Positions 50,824 to 60,083 of a stretch of DNA of 64,000 nt are shown piece by piece. Position numbers and translations under genes: made by a program. This DNA is from Streptomyces kronopolitis (GTDB taxonomy: Bacteria > Actinomycetota > Actinomycetes > Streptomycetales > Streptomycetaceae). The stretch spans positions 112,745 to 176,744 of the forward strand of contig NZ_BMND01000015.1 in assembly GCF_014646275.1 (NCBI RefSeq), given 5' to 3'. Numbering within the stretch: the stretch's first letter is position 1; each line of letters begins with the position of its first letter. The notes under the pieces are model-generated. The model was not told where the DNA came from. It saw only the letters and a list, made by a program, of their open reading frames with translations, and made no database searches.

Positions 50824-52124
50824 GCCGCACTCCCCCCGTCCCGCTCCGGTCCCGGCGCCGTGGCACCGAACATCGCCTGTGCCTCCCGGATCCCCGCGGC
50901 CAGCGGCTCGATGTCCGCGAGCGTGTTGTAGAGGTAGAAGCTGGCGCGCACGCTGGCCGGCACGCCCAGCCGCCGGTGGAGGGGCCAGGCGCAGTGGTGT
51001 CCGACCCGGACCGCCACGCCGTGGGCGTCCAGGATCTGGCTGACATCGTGCGGATGCACCCCGTCGACGACGAAGGACACCGCGCTGCCGCGGTCGTCGC
51101 CGGTGGTCGGGCCGAGGATCCGCACCCCGTCGATCGCGGACAGGGTGCCGAGCGCCGCCTCGGTCAGCAGACGCTCGTGCGCGGTGATGCGCGGCATGCC
51201 GACGGAGGTCAGATAGCGCACGGCTGCGGCCAGTCCGACGGCCTGGGACACCATGGGCACGCCGGCCTCGAACCGCTGGGGCGGCGGGGCGAAGGTCGAC
51301 TCCTCCATCCTGACGACCTCGATCATCGAACCGCCGGTGAGGAAGGGCGGCATGACCTCCAGGAGTTCGCGCCGTCCGTAGAGGACGCCGACGCCGGAGG
51401 GGCCGAGCATCTTGTGGCCGCTGAAGACCGCGAAGTCCACCCCGCAGGCGTGGAAGTCGACCGCGGCGTGCGGCACCGACTGGCAGGCGTCCAGCAGGGT
51501 GAGCGCGCCGACCTCGGCCGCCCTGTCCACGATCTGCCGGACCGGGTTGACGGTGCCGAGCACGTTGGACTGATGGGTGAAGGCCACCAGCCGGGCGCGC
51601 GGCGTGATCACCTCGTCCAGTCGCGAGAGGTCGAGCCGCCCTTCGTCAGTCACGCCGAGCCAGCGCAGGGTGGCGCCGGTGCGCCGGCACAACTCCTGCC
51701 AGGGCACGAGGTTGGCGTGGTGCTCCATCTCGGTGACCACGACCTCGTCGCCGGGGCCGAGTCGGAAGCGCGCGGCCGCCTCGCCGGAGGTGGCGGCGTT
51801 GCTCAGGGCGTAGGCGACGAGGTTGATGCCTTCGGTGGCGTTCTTGGTGAACACCACCTCTGCGGGCTGGACGCCGATGAAGGCCGCGAGCTGCTCACGG
51901 GCCTGCTCGTAAGCCTCGGTCGCCTCCTCGGCGAGCTGGTGCGCTCCGCGGTGCACCGCGGCGTTCGATGTCTCGGCGAAGGCCCGTTCGGCGTCGAGGA
52001 CCTGCACGGGCTTCTGGGAGGTCGCACCGGAATCCAGGTAGACGAGCCGCTGTCCGTCGGCGACCGTGCGGCGCAGGATCGGGAAGTCGGCGCGGAGCCG
52101 CACGGGGTCGAGGGCGTGGGTCAT
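50814..52124 (-). CDS. SufS-like cysteine desulfurase (accessory)
   Basis: A 436-residue PLP enzyme that removes sulfur from cysteine as an enzyme-bound persulfide. PLP lysine in FSGHKMLGPSGVGVLYG, substrate-binding EMEHHANLVPWQ, and the mobile-loop Cys in VRVGHHCAWPLHRRLGV. DSGATSQKPVQVLDA at the N-terminus is classical SufS (group II). It begins 5 bp after an unknown gene and overlaps sufU, making a three-gene unit. An iron-responsive or specialised sulfur-delivery role is inferred from context. Confidence 0.92.
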   Translation of the reverse strand: MTHALDPVRLRADFPILRRTVADGQRLVYLDSGATSQKPVQVLDAERAFAETSNAAVHRGAHQLAEEATEAYEQAREQLAAFIGVQPAEVVFTKNATEGINLVAYALSNAATSGEAAARFRLGPGDEVVVTEMEHHANLVPWQELCRRTGATLRWLGVTDEGRLDLSRLDEVITPRARLVAFTHQSNVLGTVNPVRQIVDRAAEVGALTLLDACQSVPHAAVDFHACGVDFAVFSGHKMLGPSGVGVLYGRRELLEVMPPFLTGGSMIEVVRMEESTFAPPPQRFEAGVPMVSQAVGLAAAVRYLTSVGMPRITAHERLLTEAALGTLSAIDGVRILGPTTGDDRGSAVSFVVDGVHPHDVSQILDAHGVAVRVGHHCAWPLHRRLGVPASVRASFYLYNTLADIEPLAAGIREAQAMFGATAPGPERDGGSAACA

Positions 52125-52129
52125 GGCGG

Positions 52130-52990
52130 TCACCGGGAGGCGCCGGTGGTGGGGCCGGGGGTGGCGGATCCGGGCACCAGGTCGGTGAGCACCTTGTGGG
52201 TGGTCTGCAGGCACAGTCCGCGGGCACAGACGGTCACCGAATCGCTGTCCGCCTCGTCCGCGCGATCGAGAAACTTGGGGTTGAAGCTCTCGATGCGCTT
52301 GGTGCGGACGCCCTCGGCGTAGTCCTCCGGCGAGGTCCAGCAGAGGTCCTTGTACGACGCGGTGTGTTCCGGGATGACCGCGGGATCGTCGAGTTCGAGT
52401 ATCGCTCCGAACATCAGCAGCGGTTCGAAGAGCGGCTCGGGGTTCTCGGGGTCGTCGGTGGGCCGGTCGGCGACATAGCTGAAGCCGGCTCCCACCATGG
52501 AGAACCGGCAGGTGCCCAGGGGCGTTTCGCGGGACGCGGCCTCCATGGCGGTCTCGGCGCCGAGCTTGCGGGCGAGCAGGTCTCCTGCCAGAAACGGGAG
52601 CGCCGAGGACGGGTCGGGGATCACGCCGCGTGCGGCGGTGTCGGGTAACCGGACCACGGTCCGCAGGTCGTCGGCGCGCAGCTCCGTCAGATGGACGGGC
52701 ACCGTCTCGGTCGCCGACGCGGTGATGCCCTCGGCGTAACATCGCGCGAATTCCAGGGGCAGCATGCTGGTGGGCGTGCTGATGACATTCGGGTGGGTCG
52801 GGTTACTGTCAGCGCGACGCGTACCTGTCAATACACTCCGGCCCTTCTCCGTGTGCGCCATTACCGTCATCTGAAACACCGGCTGCCACAGTGTTCCCGG
52901 CGCCAGGCATTCCGCCAGGGTCGCCGGACCGCGTGAACGAAAACCGGTCAACTTTCCGTCGAGTTCGGACTCCGCATAGAACTTCGCCAT
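52130..52990 (-). CDS. unknown protein translated with an accessory SufS/SufU pair
   Basis: A 286-residue soluble protein with no family I can name. It begins MAKFYAESELDGKLTGFRSR, has beta-rich stretches (LWQPVFQMTVMAHTEKGRSV; RFSMVGAGFSYVADR) and several cysteines (ECL, RCYAE, GTCRF, LCWTSPEDY, VCARGLCLQT). The late CARGLC pair could take up sulfur or bind metal. Only five bases separate its stop from the sufS-like start, so it is the promoter-proximal gene of the unit and a candidate partner or sulfur acceptor. A divergent HD-domain operon lies 230 bp upstream. Confidence 0.75.
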   Translation of the reverse strand: MAKFYAESELDGKLTGFRSRGPATLAECLAPGTLWQPVFQMTVMAHTEKGRSVLTGTRRADSNPTHPNVISTPTSMLPLEFARCYAEGITASATETVPVHLTELRADDLRTVVRLPDTAARGVIPDPSSALPFLAGDLLARKLGAETAMEAASRETPLGTCRFSMVGAGFSYVADRPTDDPENPEPLFEPLLMFGAILELDDPAVIPEHTASYKDLCWTSPEDYAEGVRTKRIESFNPKFLDRADEADSDSVTVCARGLCLQTTHKVLTDLVPGSATPGPTTGASR

Positions 52991-53222
52991 GGGCTTTCCT
53001 CTTGTTGACGGGGTGTTGCGTGCGAGAAGGAATCTAGGACCGGTCCGAAGCAGCGGTCAACGATCGCTTTGAGACAGCCGCGGCAGGTCAGAAGCGCCTC
53101 GCAGAGGCACGGCCGATCCGCCCACTGGCCTGATCCAACGGGCCCCGGCACCACCGGTGTTACGTTCCGCAGAGGCCCTCCCGGGCGCAACGGCGGAAAC
53201 AACAAGAGAACGGACATACGGC

Positions 53223-53822
53223 ATGGAAAACAATCTTCGTGAAGTATTCGACTTCATTTCTTTCACCGCCCGGCTACGGGACGTCGAACGGCACAACAAT
53301 GCCACGCCCAGCCGAAAGGAGAGCGTGGCCGAACACTCCTGGCATCTGGCCCTCATCAGCTGGATCCTGCACCGCGAGTTCGAGCGGGAGAGCGGCCGGA
53401 AGCTCGACCTGGAAAAGATGCTCAAGATGTGTCTGATGCACGATCTCGTGGAAATCGAGGCGGGCGACCCCTCGGCCTGGAGCGCACGCGACCGCGGCGA
53501 GAAGGCCCGGATCGAGGAGGAGGTCGCCCAGCGCCGCTTCGCCTCCCTGCCGGACGGCCTCGGCGACGAGTTCCTGAGCCTGTGGCACGAGCACGAGGAA
53601 GCGGTCACCCCCGAAGCCCGCCTCGTCCGTGGCGTGGACCGGCTCAACCCCGCCCTGATGCGGCTGCTGACCGGCCAGGGCTGGCAGGACGTGGGCGCGG
53701 ACGCGGCGGCCCTGGACCGCCTCCAACTCCCGCGCGTCCAGGTGAGCGACACCCTCACCGCCCTCTACGAGGAGGTCCGGGACGCGGCGGTGGCCCGGGA
53801 CCTGCTCGCCCCCGCGCCCTGA
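53223..53822 (+). CDS. HD-domain hydrolase (YfbR/HDDC2-like)
   Basis: A 199-residue HD-superfamily phosphohydrolase. The metal-binding set is present: His in SVAEHSWHLALISW, the HD pair in MCLMHDLVEIEAGD, and Asp in LVRGVDRLNPALMRL. Relatives are 5'-deoxynucleotidases or act on modified nucleotides. The stop overlaps the next start (TGATG), so it is coupled to the P-loop kinase gene. It is divergent from the SufS/SufU unit. Confidence 0.85.
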   Translation: MENNLREVFDFISFTARLRDVERHNNATPSRKESVAEHSWHLALISWILHREFERESGRKLDLEKMLKMCLMHDLVEIEAGDPSAWSARDRGEKARIEEEVAQRRFASLPDGLGDEFLSLWHEHEEAVTPEARLVRGVDRLNPALMRLLTGQGWQDVGADAAALDRLQLPRVQVSDTLTALYEEVRDAAVARDLLAPAP

Positions 53823-54442
53823 TGGCCGCCGCCGAATTCGAGCCCGCTGCCGCCGGTCCGGAGATACCCGGTCAGCCGGCCGGCGGCCTCATCATCTTCC
53901 TGAACGGCACGTCGAGTTCCGGCAAGTCCAGCATCGCGAAGGAGCTGCTCGCCCTCCTCGATGAGACGTACTTCCACATGCCCGTGGATGCCTTCCATGC
54001 CATGCGGTCCGGCCCCGAGCTTCCCCCGGACGAACTCGCCGCCATGCTCCGGCGCACATGGCGGGGGTATCACCGTGCGGTGGCCGGCATGGCCGCGGCG
54101 GGCAACAACATCATCGTGGACCACCTGTTCAGCGAACCGTGGCGGCTGCACGACTGCCTCGCACTGTTCCGCCCCGAGGACGTCGTCCTCGTCGGGGTCC
54201 GCTGCCCGCTGGCGGAGCTGGAACGCCGGGAGCAAGCCCGCGGCGATCGTCCGCCGGGGCTCGCCGCCCGCCAGTTCCACCGTGTCCATGCGCATGGCGT
54301 CTACGACATCGAGTGCGACACCGGCACCACCAGTGCGCTCGACTGCGCTCGGCAGATCACGGAGTTCCTCGGCCGGCGGCACTCCCCCACCGCCTTCGCG
54401 CAGATGAAGGCGAACCCTGCGCTGCTGCCGGCGGAAGGGTGA
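53822..54442 (+). CDS. chloramphenicol-phosphotransferase-like P-loop kinase
   Basis: A 206-residue kinase with Walker A in FLNGTSSSGKSSIAKELLAL and FHMPVDAFHAMRSGPELPPD, the signature DxF segment of the CPT family, and NNIIVDHLFSEP and VRCPLAELERREQARGDRPP as the lid region. CPT phosphorylates chloramphenicol in its producer; homologues act on other small alcohols. The single-base-overlap coupling to an HD hydrolase gene suggests a joint nucleotide- or metabolite-repair role. Confidence 0.85.
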   Translation: MAAAEFEPAAAGPEIPGQPAGGLIIFLNGTSSSGKSSIAKELLALLDETYFHMPVDAFHAMRSGPELPPDELAAMLRRTWRGYHRAVAGMAAAGNNIIVDHLFSEPWRLHDCLALFRPEDVVLVGVRCPLAELERREQARGDRPPGLAARQFHRVHAHGVYDIECDTGTTSALDCARQITEFLGRRHSPTAFAQMKANPALLPAEG

Positions 54443-54553
54443 AGTAGGGAGGAGGGCGGTGCAGCACCCGGTGAGACAGCTCAGCAGGTGCTGCCGACGC
54501 CGTTCCCGACGACTACGGCCGCTGCCCCACAACCGCGGCCGTCGCCCCGACAG

Positions 54554-54919
54554 CTACAGCAGACCCGCGATGCTGGGCGGGGCGAAGACATGCCGGGCGC
54601 GGTGTTCCAGCACGAGGACGACGGGCATCTCCCGCGTCATGTCGGACTTGCACCTGTCGCAGCCCTGGTCCATCGCGGGGACCTCCGCGGTGTGCCGGGT
54701 GGCGATATGGCGGGCGAGGTGAATCTGCGAGGAAACAACGGTGTCGAAGGGGTCACAGTCCACCCCTGGTTCGCTCTCCGCCCGGGCGGCGTCCACCACT
54801 TCGGGAGCCTGTTTCATCGCCTTGTAGAGATCGGTGCACTCCTGGCAACTCCACATCCAAGGCGGAGGTAGTGGCCACTTCTCAGCGTGATCCGCGGGGT
54901 CCGAGTCCCTGGCATCCAT
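54554..54919 (-). CDS. hypothetical Cys-rich (zinc-ribbon-like) protein
   Basis: A 121-residue soluble protein with two CxxC knuckles, WSCQECTDLYKAM and DQGCDRCKSDM, and a helical segment SSQIHLARHIATRHTAEVPA. Paired CxxC motifs suggest a zinc-binding fold. The ATG MDARDSDPADH lacks a clear ribosome binding site; the frame stays open for 46 codons upstream. Function unknown. It lies between convergent and divergent neighbours without operon partners. Confidence 0.65.
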   Translation of the reverse strand: MDARDSDPADHAEKWPLPPPWMWSCQECTDLYKAMKQAPEVVDAARAESEPGVDCDPFDTVVSSQIHLARHIATRHTAEVPAMDQGCDRCKSDMTREMPVVLVLEHRARHVFAPPSIAGLL

Positions 54920-55234
54920 GCGCAGCAGCGTAGCGACACCCGGGCAGCGCCGACAGCGGACCGGTCGAATCCCTCGCGGCATCAGGGTTCTTGTGACTGT
55001 CATTCCCGGCGCGGATCCATGGGAGGGTGTGCCGACCGCTTGAGTGCCCGTCGACACCGTCCAGTTGGCCCGTCGGTATGTTCCACCGGGCCAACTGCTC
55101 CTGTGCGTCCACGGAGGGGTCGGAGCGTCGTCCTACAATCCCTGTGCGGCGAGTCTGCCGCGCCTTTGGGACACACCCCGGCTCCGTACCGGTGCGCCCC
55201 CATGCCCCGCCCCCTCGAAGGAACACACCCCACT

Positions 55235-55537
55235 GTGAAGAAGAGTGCGATAGCCGCCGGTTCCCTCCTCGGCGTCCTCGTCATCGCCGGCGCCTATCAA
55301 GAGTTCGCCGTGGCCAGTGACCCCCTGACGCTCGCCGAGTACCGGAAGATCAGAGCCGGCAGCACCGAGCAGCTCCTCCGCACCTACGCCAGCACCTGCC
55401 AGCAGGACGGCGAAACCGAACCCGGTGGCCGCTACCCCGTGACCTGGACGTGCTACGGCGCCGACGGGAGCAGCAACGCGGTGTTCTTCTACTCCGAGGG
55501 CGTCCTGTTCAGCAAGGCGGAGACCGGACTCACGTAG
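55235..55537 (+). CDS. secreted or membrane-anchored 100-aa protein
   Basis: Starts at GTG with an N-terminal hydrophobic segment (KKSAIAAGSLLGVLVIAGAY) that is a signal peptide or anchor. The outer part has two Cys likely to form a disulfide (STCQQDGETEPGGRYPVTWT and TCYGADG) and ends FYSEGVLFSKAETGLT. AAGGA precedes the start; an ATG 33 bases upstream is possible. A common hypothetical family in Streptomyces. Confidence 0.6.
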   Translation: MKKSAIAAGSLLGVLVIAGAYQEFAVASDPLTLAEYRKIRAGSTEQLLRTYASTCQQDGETEPGGRYPVTWTCYGADGSSNAVFFYSEGVLFSKAETGLT

Positions 55538-55677
55538 GGGCTTGGCTCCCCTGCCCTCGCACAACCAGCGAACTCGCGGACACCCACCGTGACAAGAGGG
55601 TGTATCCCTACTAGCAACCTGGCACGCGGTGTGCGAGATTTAGAATGAGAGGGTATTCGTTTGACGGGATGTGTGTG

Positions 55678-57909
55678 ATGACACACAGCAGTCACAGTCG
55701 ATCGCCGCTTTGTGAAGGCAGTTATGGCGCACCGCACCGCGGGGGGCCAGGCTGGATTCAGGAAACCCCGGTGATGGCAACCCTGCGCCGACTCATCGAG
55801 GAAATGCGCGCCAGCACCGCGATCGTCTATGTGCCCTCTCCCGACGGCCGAGAGCTGATTGCCGCACTGGTCGTAGGCGGCCCCGTATCCGTATTCACCG
55901 TGGCGGAGAACATAGCCGTCCAGAGTACCAATTACACGGCGGCGAAAGCTTACCGAGGCGGGCAGCAGTTTTTCGAAAGCTCGCCGATCAAGCGGTCCCC
56001 TCAAGTGACCATGCCGTTCCCGTACACCGTGATATCGACCCCGCTGAGCGACGACAACGAGAATACCCTCGGGGTCCTGACCGGCATATGGGAGCCTCCC
56101 CTTGAAAATGCCCCCGACCTCTCCGCCGCTCAACGGCACTGCGCGGAGCTCGGTGACGCCCTGAGCCGACTCCTCAAAGCTTCTCAAGGCGGCGGTAAAG
56201 CATCTCACGGTGGCGATCTCGCGGAACTCTCACACAATCCGCTCTTTCTTACGCCGGCACATGAAGAGTCCTTTTCGGTTGATATCACCTTCGTCTACAA
56301 CATTCACAAGCTTGCGTCCGCGCTGGTCGAAGCGAAACGCATGAGAGATGTTGTCGAGGTGGCCAACGAGCGCATCATGAAACCGCTTCAGGCGCAGCAG
56401 ATGGCCGTGTGCGTCGAGGAGCAGGGGTGGCTGCGTCTCGTGGGGTGCTCCGGATATTCGGGAGAACTCATCGACGAGATAAGCCGGACGCTGGCAGCGG
56501 ACGGATCAGCGGAGGCTCGGATTTTCCGCTACGACCGGGCGGTATTCCTGGAGTCCGATGAGCAGCTCGCCAAGAATCCCGTCGGAGGCTTTTCCGACGG
56601 TCGGGGGGCGTGCATTGTGCTGCCGCTCGCGGGGATGGCACACCAAAAGGGAGTTCTCCTGCTGACCTTCGCCCGTCCACGCCACTTCCGCGCCGAGGAA
56701 CGGGCGGCCCTGGTGACCATGGCCAGCCTCTTCAGTCAGGCGCTGGAACGTGCCCGTCTGTCCGACGGGGAGCACGCGATGGCCCGGGAGCTGCAGCAAG
56801 CGCTGCTGCCGCATGCGCTGCCGCACCTCGAACAGCTGGAGTGCGCGGCCCGCTACCTCTCCGCGTCCGAGAGCGGTGATGTCGGCGGGGACTGGTATGA
56901 CGTACTCACTCTGCCCGACGGAAACGTCGGGCTGGTCATCGGGGACGTGGAGGGCCACAGTTCCTCCGCGGCGGCGGTCATGGGCCAGATCTGCAGCGGC
57001 GTGCGGGCGTACTCCGCGGAGGGGCACCGTCCCACGGACCTCCTGCGCCGGATGAACCGGCTGCTGACCGATCTGAAGCCCGGGCTGCTGGCGACGTGCT
57101 GCTGCGTCTGGCTCGACCTCGCGACCGGAATCGCGGAGATCTCCAGTGCCGGCCATCCCATGCCGGTGCTGAGACGCCCTGACGGTGTCATCGCGGTCCC
57201 GGCACCCGATGTCGGCCTCCCCCTAGGGGTGGATCCGGACGCGAACTACAAATCCGTTGAGGTCACCCTCGCTCCTGAGACCGTTCTGGCGCTCTACACG
57301 GACGGTCTGGTGTGTTCGCACACCCTCGACGTCGACACCGGAACGCGGCGACTGCTGGGCAGCATGGCCGCAGCGAACGGTCGCAGTCTGGAGGGCCTGG
57401 CGGATCGTCTCCTCCGGATCACCACCGACACGGCCGTCCGGGACGACGACACCGCCCTGCTCCTGGCGCGGTACGAGGGCAACATGCAGGAAGTGCCGTC
57501 CCGCGTCAGCCGTTTGTACGTCCAGCGTCATGACTTGCGCGGTGTACGGGAGGTTCGCCAGTTCATTCAAGACATCCTGGAGCAGTGGGGGCTCGGTGCC
57601 ATTGCCTACGAGACCGAGCTGCTCGCAACGGAGCTGGTCACCAACGGACTTGTCCACGCCGACAGCGATGTCGATGTGCGGCTGCGCAGATACCCCGACC
57701 GCATCCGGGTCGATGTCCGCGACTCCTCCACCCGACCGCCGGTGCCTGCTCCCATCACCGTTGATCCGGAGATCGACAGCTTCTCGGAGAACGGCCGTGG
57801 CCTGGTGATCGTGGAAGAGCTTGCCGCCGCGTGGGGCACTGCCCCGTACGGGCGCGGGAAGTCGGTCTGGTTCGAGATGGCCGGCTTCGCGGAGGCGTGG
57901 TCACGGTAG
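55678..57909 (+). CDS. GAF-PP2C-HATPase regulatory phosphatase
   Basis: About 743 residues. N-terminal GAF-like parts (residues 30-170 and 205-360; SFSVDITFVYNIHKLASALV, then FRAEERAALVTMASLFSQAL) precede a SpoIIE-type phosphatase (ELQQALLPHALPHLEQLECA; GGDWYDVLTLPDG; VIGDVEGHSSSAAAVMGQ; LYTDGLVCSH; DDTALLLARY) and a C-terminal HATPase (ELLATELVTNGLVHADSD; NGRGLVIVEELAAAWG). Phosphatase and anti-sigma-kinase in one chain is a Streptomyces signature for partner-switching. The start is uncertain: a TAGAAT -10-like element at 55641 overlaps the first ATG (55645), so I favour 55678. Confidence 0.88.
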   Translation: MTHSSHSRSPLCEGSYGAPHRGGPGWIQETPVMATLRRLIEEMRASTAIVYVPSPDGRELIAALVVGGPVSVFTVAENIAVQSTNYTAAKAYRGGQQFFESSPIKRSPQVTMPFPYTVISTPLSDDNENTLGVLTGIWEPPLENAPDLSAAQRHCAELGDALSRLLKASQGGGKASHGGDLAELSHNPLFLTPAHEESFSVDITFVYNIHKLASALVEAKRMRDVVEVANERIMKPLQAQQMAVCVEEQGWLRLVGCSGYSGELIDEISRTLAADGSAEARIFRYDRAVFLESDEQLAKNPVGGFSDGRGACIVLPLAGMAHQKGVLLLTFARPRHFRAEERAALVTMASLFSQALERARLSDGEHAMARELQQALLPHALPHLEQLECAARYLSASESGDVGGDWYDVLTLPDGNVGLVIGDVEGHSSSAAAVMGQICSGVRAYSAEGHRPTDLLRRMNRLLTDLKPGLLATCCCVWLDLATGIAEISSAGHPMPVLRRPDGVIAVPAPDVGLPLGVDPDANYKSVEVTLAPETVLALYTDGLVCSHTLDVDTGTRRLLGSMAAANGRSLEGLADRLLRITTDTAVRDDDTALLLARYEGNMQEVPSRVSRLYVQRHDLRGVREVRQFIQDILEQWGLGAIAYETELLATELVTNGLVHADSDVDVRLRRYPDRIRVDVRDSSTRPPVPAPITVDPEIDSFSENGRGLVIVEELAAAWGTAPYGRGKSVWFEMAGFAEAWSR

Positions 57910-57935
57910 GAGAACTCCCCCCTCAAGCGGGCTCG

Positions 57936-57971
57936 CGAGGTCCTGCCCGGCCACCACCGGGCAGGACCTCG
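57936..57971. terminator. bidirectional terminator
   Basis: A perfect 15-bp stem (CGAGGTCCTGCCCGG and complement) around a 6-nt loop, between the converging phosphatase and ECF sigma genes. Confidence 0.88.
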
Positions 57972-58013
57972 TGCACCAGCCGGTACCGGGCGGCCCCGGC
58001 ACCGGCGTCGCGG

Positions 58014-58637
58014 CTATTGCGCCATCGCCGGGCGGGGCCCTTGTGCGGACGTTTCGGCGGACCTGAGCCATCCGGCGAGGTCCGCGCGGGCGCGGGAGAC
58101 CCGGGAGCGAACGGTGCCGACCGGACAGCCGACGACGGCCGCGGCATCCGCGTAGGGCAGGCCGACCAGCTGAGTGAGGACGAAGGCCTCCCGGCGTTCG
58201 CGGTCGAGGGTGTCGAGGAGTTCGCCGAGGGCCAGGCCGTCGTCGAAGCCGGGCAGGCCGCTCGGCTGGCGGTGTTCCGCCACCGCCTGCCAGTCGTTGA
58301 TGTCGGCGATGCGGGGGCGGGCCGCGGCCGAGCGATAGCGGTCGATCACCACCCGGCGGGCGATGGACAACAGCCAGGTACGCGCGCAGGACCGGCCGGC
58401 GAACTTCGGCAGGCCGGTGAGAGCACGCAGAAAGGTCTCCTGCGCCAGGTCGTCGGCCGCGTGGGTGTCCCCGCTCAGGTGGGCCACGAACCGCCATATG
58501 TCCCGGTGGGTGGCGTGCACGAAGCGTTCGACGGCGTCGGGGTTTCCGTCCCTGGCGGCCAGGGCGAGGCCGGTCACCTGCTCGTCGTTCACGGCGGTCC
58601 GCTGGTAGCGGGACGGCCCGGTCGGGGCAGCGATCAT
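58014..58637 (-). CDS. ECF-family RNA polymerase sigma factor
   Basis: A 207-residue sigma-70 family protein. Region 2 reads RDIWRFVAHLSGDTHAADDL with AQETFLRALTGLPKFAG; region 4 reads RREAFVLTQLVGLPYADAAA with VVGCPVGTVRSRVSRARADL. No anti-sigma gene with a zinc-binding motif adjoins it. The next upstream gene on the same strand encodes a membrane protein that might sense or respond to metal. The ATG at 58637 has GAAGGA in front; an ATG nine bases earlier overlaps that site. Confidence 0.9.
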   Translation of the reverse strand: MIAAPTGPSRYQRTAVNDEQVTGLALAARDGNPDAVERFVHATHRDIWRFVAHLSGDTHAADDLAQETFLRALTGLPKFAGRSCARTWLLSIARRVVIDRYRSAAARPRIADINDWQAVAEHRQPSGLPGFDDGLALGELLDTLDRERREAFVLTQLVGLPYADAAAVVGCPVGTVRSRVSRARADLAGWLRSAETSAQGPRPAMAQ

Positions 58638-58981
58638 GCGAGACATCCTTCGGTGGCTGCGGGACCGCATCAGGGCATGGCGGAGCAGAGCCCTGGGGTC
58701 CCTGGCGGTGTGCGGCGCACTCCGGTGGCCCGGGCCGAGGCCGGGGGCGACGGCCGGCGTGCGGGGGCGGACGCGGTGGGGTCGCGTCGTACGGCACGCC
58801 GTGAGCGGGTCGGAGGGCCGGCGGGCAGGGGCCGGCATGTCGCGGGCGGGGCAGGCCGGAGAAGACGGCCGTGCGGGAGTGCCGGCACTTCGCACGTCAC
58901 CGTCACCGGGTCAACGCGCCAGTGGAATCACGGAGGTTGGGGGTTCCACGGAGCGGCGCGGGGAGGAGTGGTGGCGTGCGG
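58638..58981. other. 344-bp intergenic region
   Basis: No gene on either strand by codon bias. It should contain the ECF sigma promoter. Nothing specific was seen. Confidence 0.4.
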
Positions 58982-59737
58982 TCAGCAGCAGAACGGGAGC
59001 ACGGGTGGGCCTCTGCGGGAGACGACGTGGTGCAGGAGGGTGCCGCTCGGGCCCAGGGCGGGCGCGTCGGTGGTGACCCGGCGAGCGGGCGGTTTCCGGC
59101 CGGTGCGGGCCGGGGTCCACAGGACCAGCAGCAAGGGGGCGAAGAGGGCCGCCGCGAAGCTGCGGGCGAGTTGGAACGCGGCCGCTTCGCCGCGCCAGAG
59201 CCACAGGCCGCAGAGGATCGCGGCCAGCGTATGGGCGAGCAGCATGCCGAGGGAGCCGTGGACGGACGGTGTCATGTCCAGGTGGGCCGGGTGGGTCAGG
59301 GCCTCGGCGGTGGCGTCGAGGTGCCCCGCACCGGGCGTGGTGACCTTGCCCGACATGGTGACCGTGCCGGACATCGTCGCCGCCCCGGCCGTCTCCGCCA
59401 TGTCGGTCATCCCGCGCACGGCGTCGATGCCATGGGTGCCCGGGCCGGGGTGCGCGAGGCCGGCGTGCGAGAGGCCGGTTTGTGACAGGTCGAAGAGTGC
59501 GTGCAGGCCGAGTTGGGCGAGGACCGTGGTGCCGGTGACGATGGATCCGCCGCGTTCTCGTCCGGTCAGCCACCATCCCACCGGGCCCGTCGCGCCGAAC
59601 GCGGCGAGCACGGCCCACCACGGCAGCGGTGCCGCGGCCATCAGCGCGTGCCCGAGGGCCGTTGTCGTCACGCAGACGGCCGCGAATGCCGCGGCGCGTA
59701 CGGCGCGTGGGAACGGCCCGGTTGTCATGGCGGCCAT
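58982..59737 (-). CDS. membrane protein with Met/His-rich loop
   Basis: A 251-residue integral membrane protein with about five to six hydrophobic segments (AVRAAAFAAVCVTTTALGHA and SLGMLLAHTLAAILCGLWLW are clear). The central loop is rich in Met, His, Thr (GMTDMAETAGAATMSGTVTM), as in copper-handling membrane proteins. The C-terminus ends VLPFCC. Gene order with an ECF sigma factor on the same strand is seen in Streptomyces. Copper handling is inference only. Confidence 0.65.
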   Translation of the reverse strand: MAAMTTGPFPRAVRAAAFAAVCVTTTALGHALMAAAPLPWWAVLAAFGATGPVGWWLTGRERGGSIVTGTTVLAQLGLHALFDLSQTGLSHAGLAHPGPGTHGIDAVRGMTDMAETAGAATMSGTVTMSGKVTTPGAGHLDATAEALTHPAHLDMTPSVHGSLGMLLAHTLAAILCGLWLWRGEAAAFQLARSFAAALFAPLLLVLWTPARTGRKPPARRVTTDAPALGPSGTLLHHVVSRRGPPVLPFCC

Positions 59738-60083
59738 GGTGCCATTCCGGCCTGTTGTCCGGGCAGGGTTGCTCACGTGCGGACAACATCCGCCGCGGCG
59801 GGTCGACAGACCGGATCTCCGTCCTGACCTGCGCCGGGACGCCTCGGACGGGGTGCGCGTCTGATATCGGCCGGATCTGCTCGCTTGCGGCCGGAGCGTC
59901 TTGATTGGGGCGGGTGTGGTGCGTGGGAAACCGGTGGTGAATCACGGGGTGGGGGCGCCGGTGGGAGACAGGGAGTTGAGGGGCCCGGGCCGGCGGCGAC
60001 CGCGTCGTTCGGGGAACTGGCCGCCCGGCCCGTACGACTGACTGGGCCGGGTCCCGTGACGGGGCCGGAGGCTCGGGAGGCGT
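59738..60083. other. divergent promoter region, no gene seen
   Basis: About 345 bp between the Met/His-rich membrane protein and the MFS gene. No clear promoter elements or palindromes were recognised. Confidence 0.4.
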
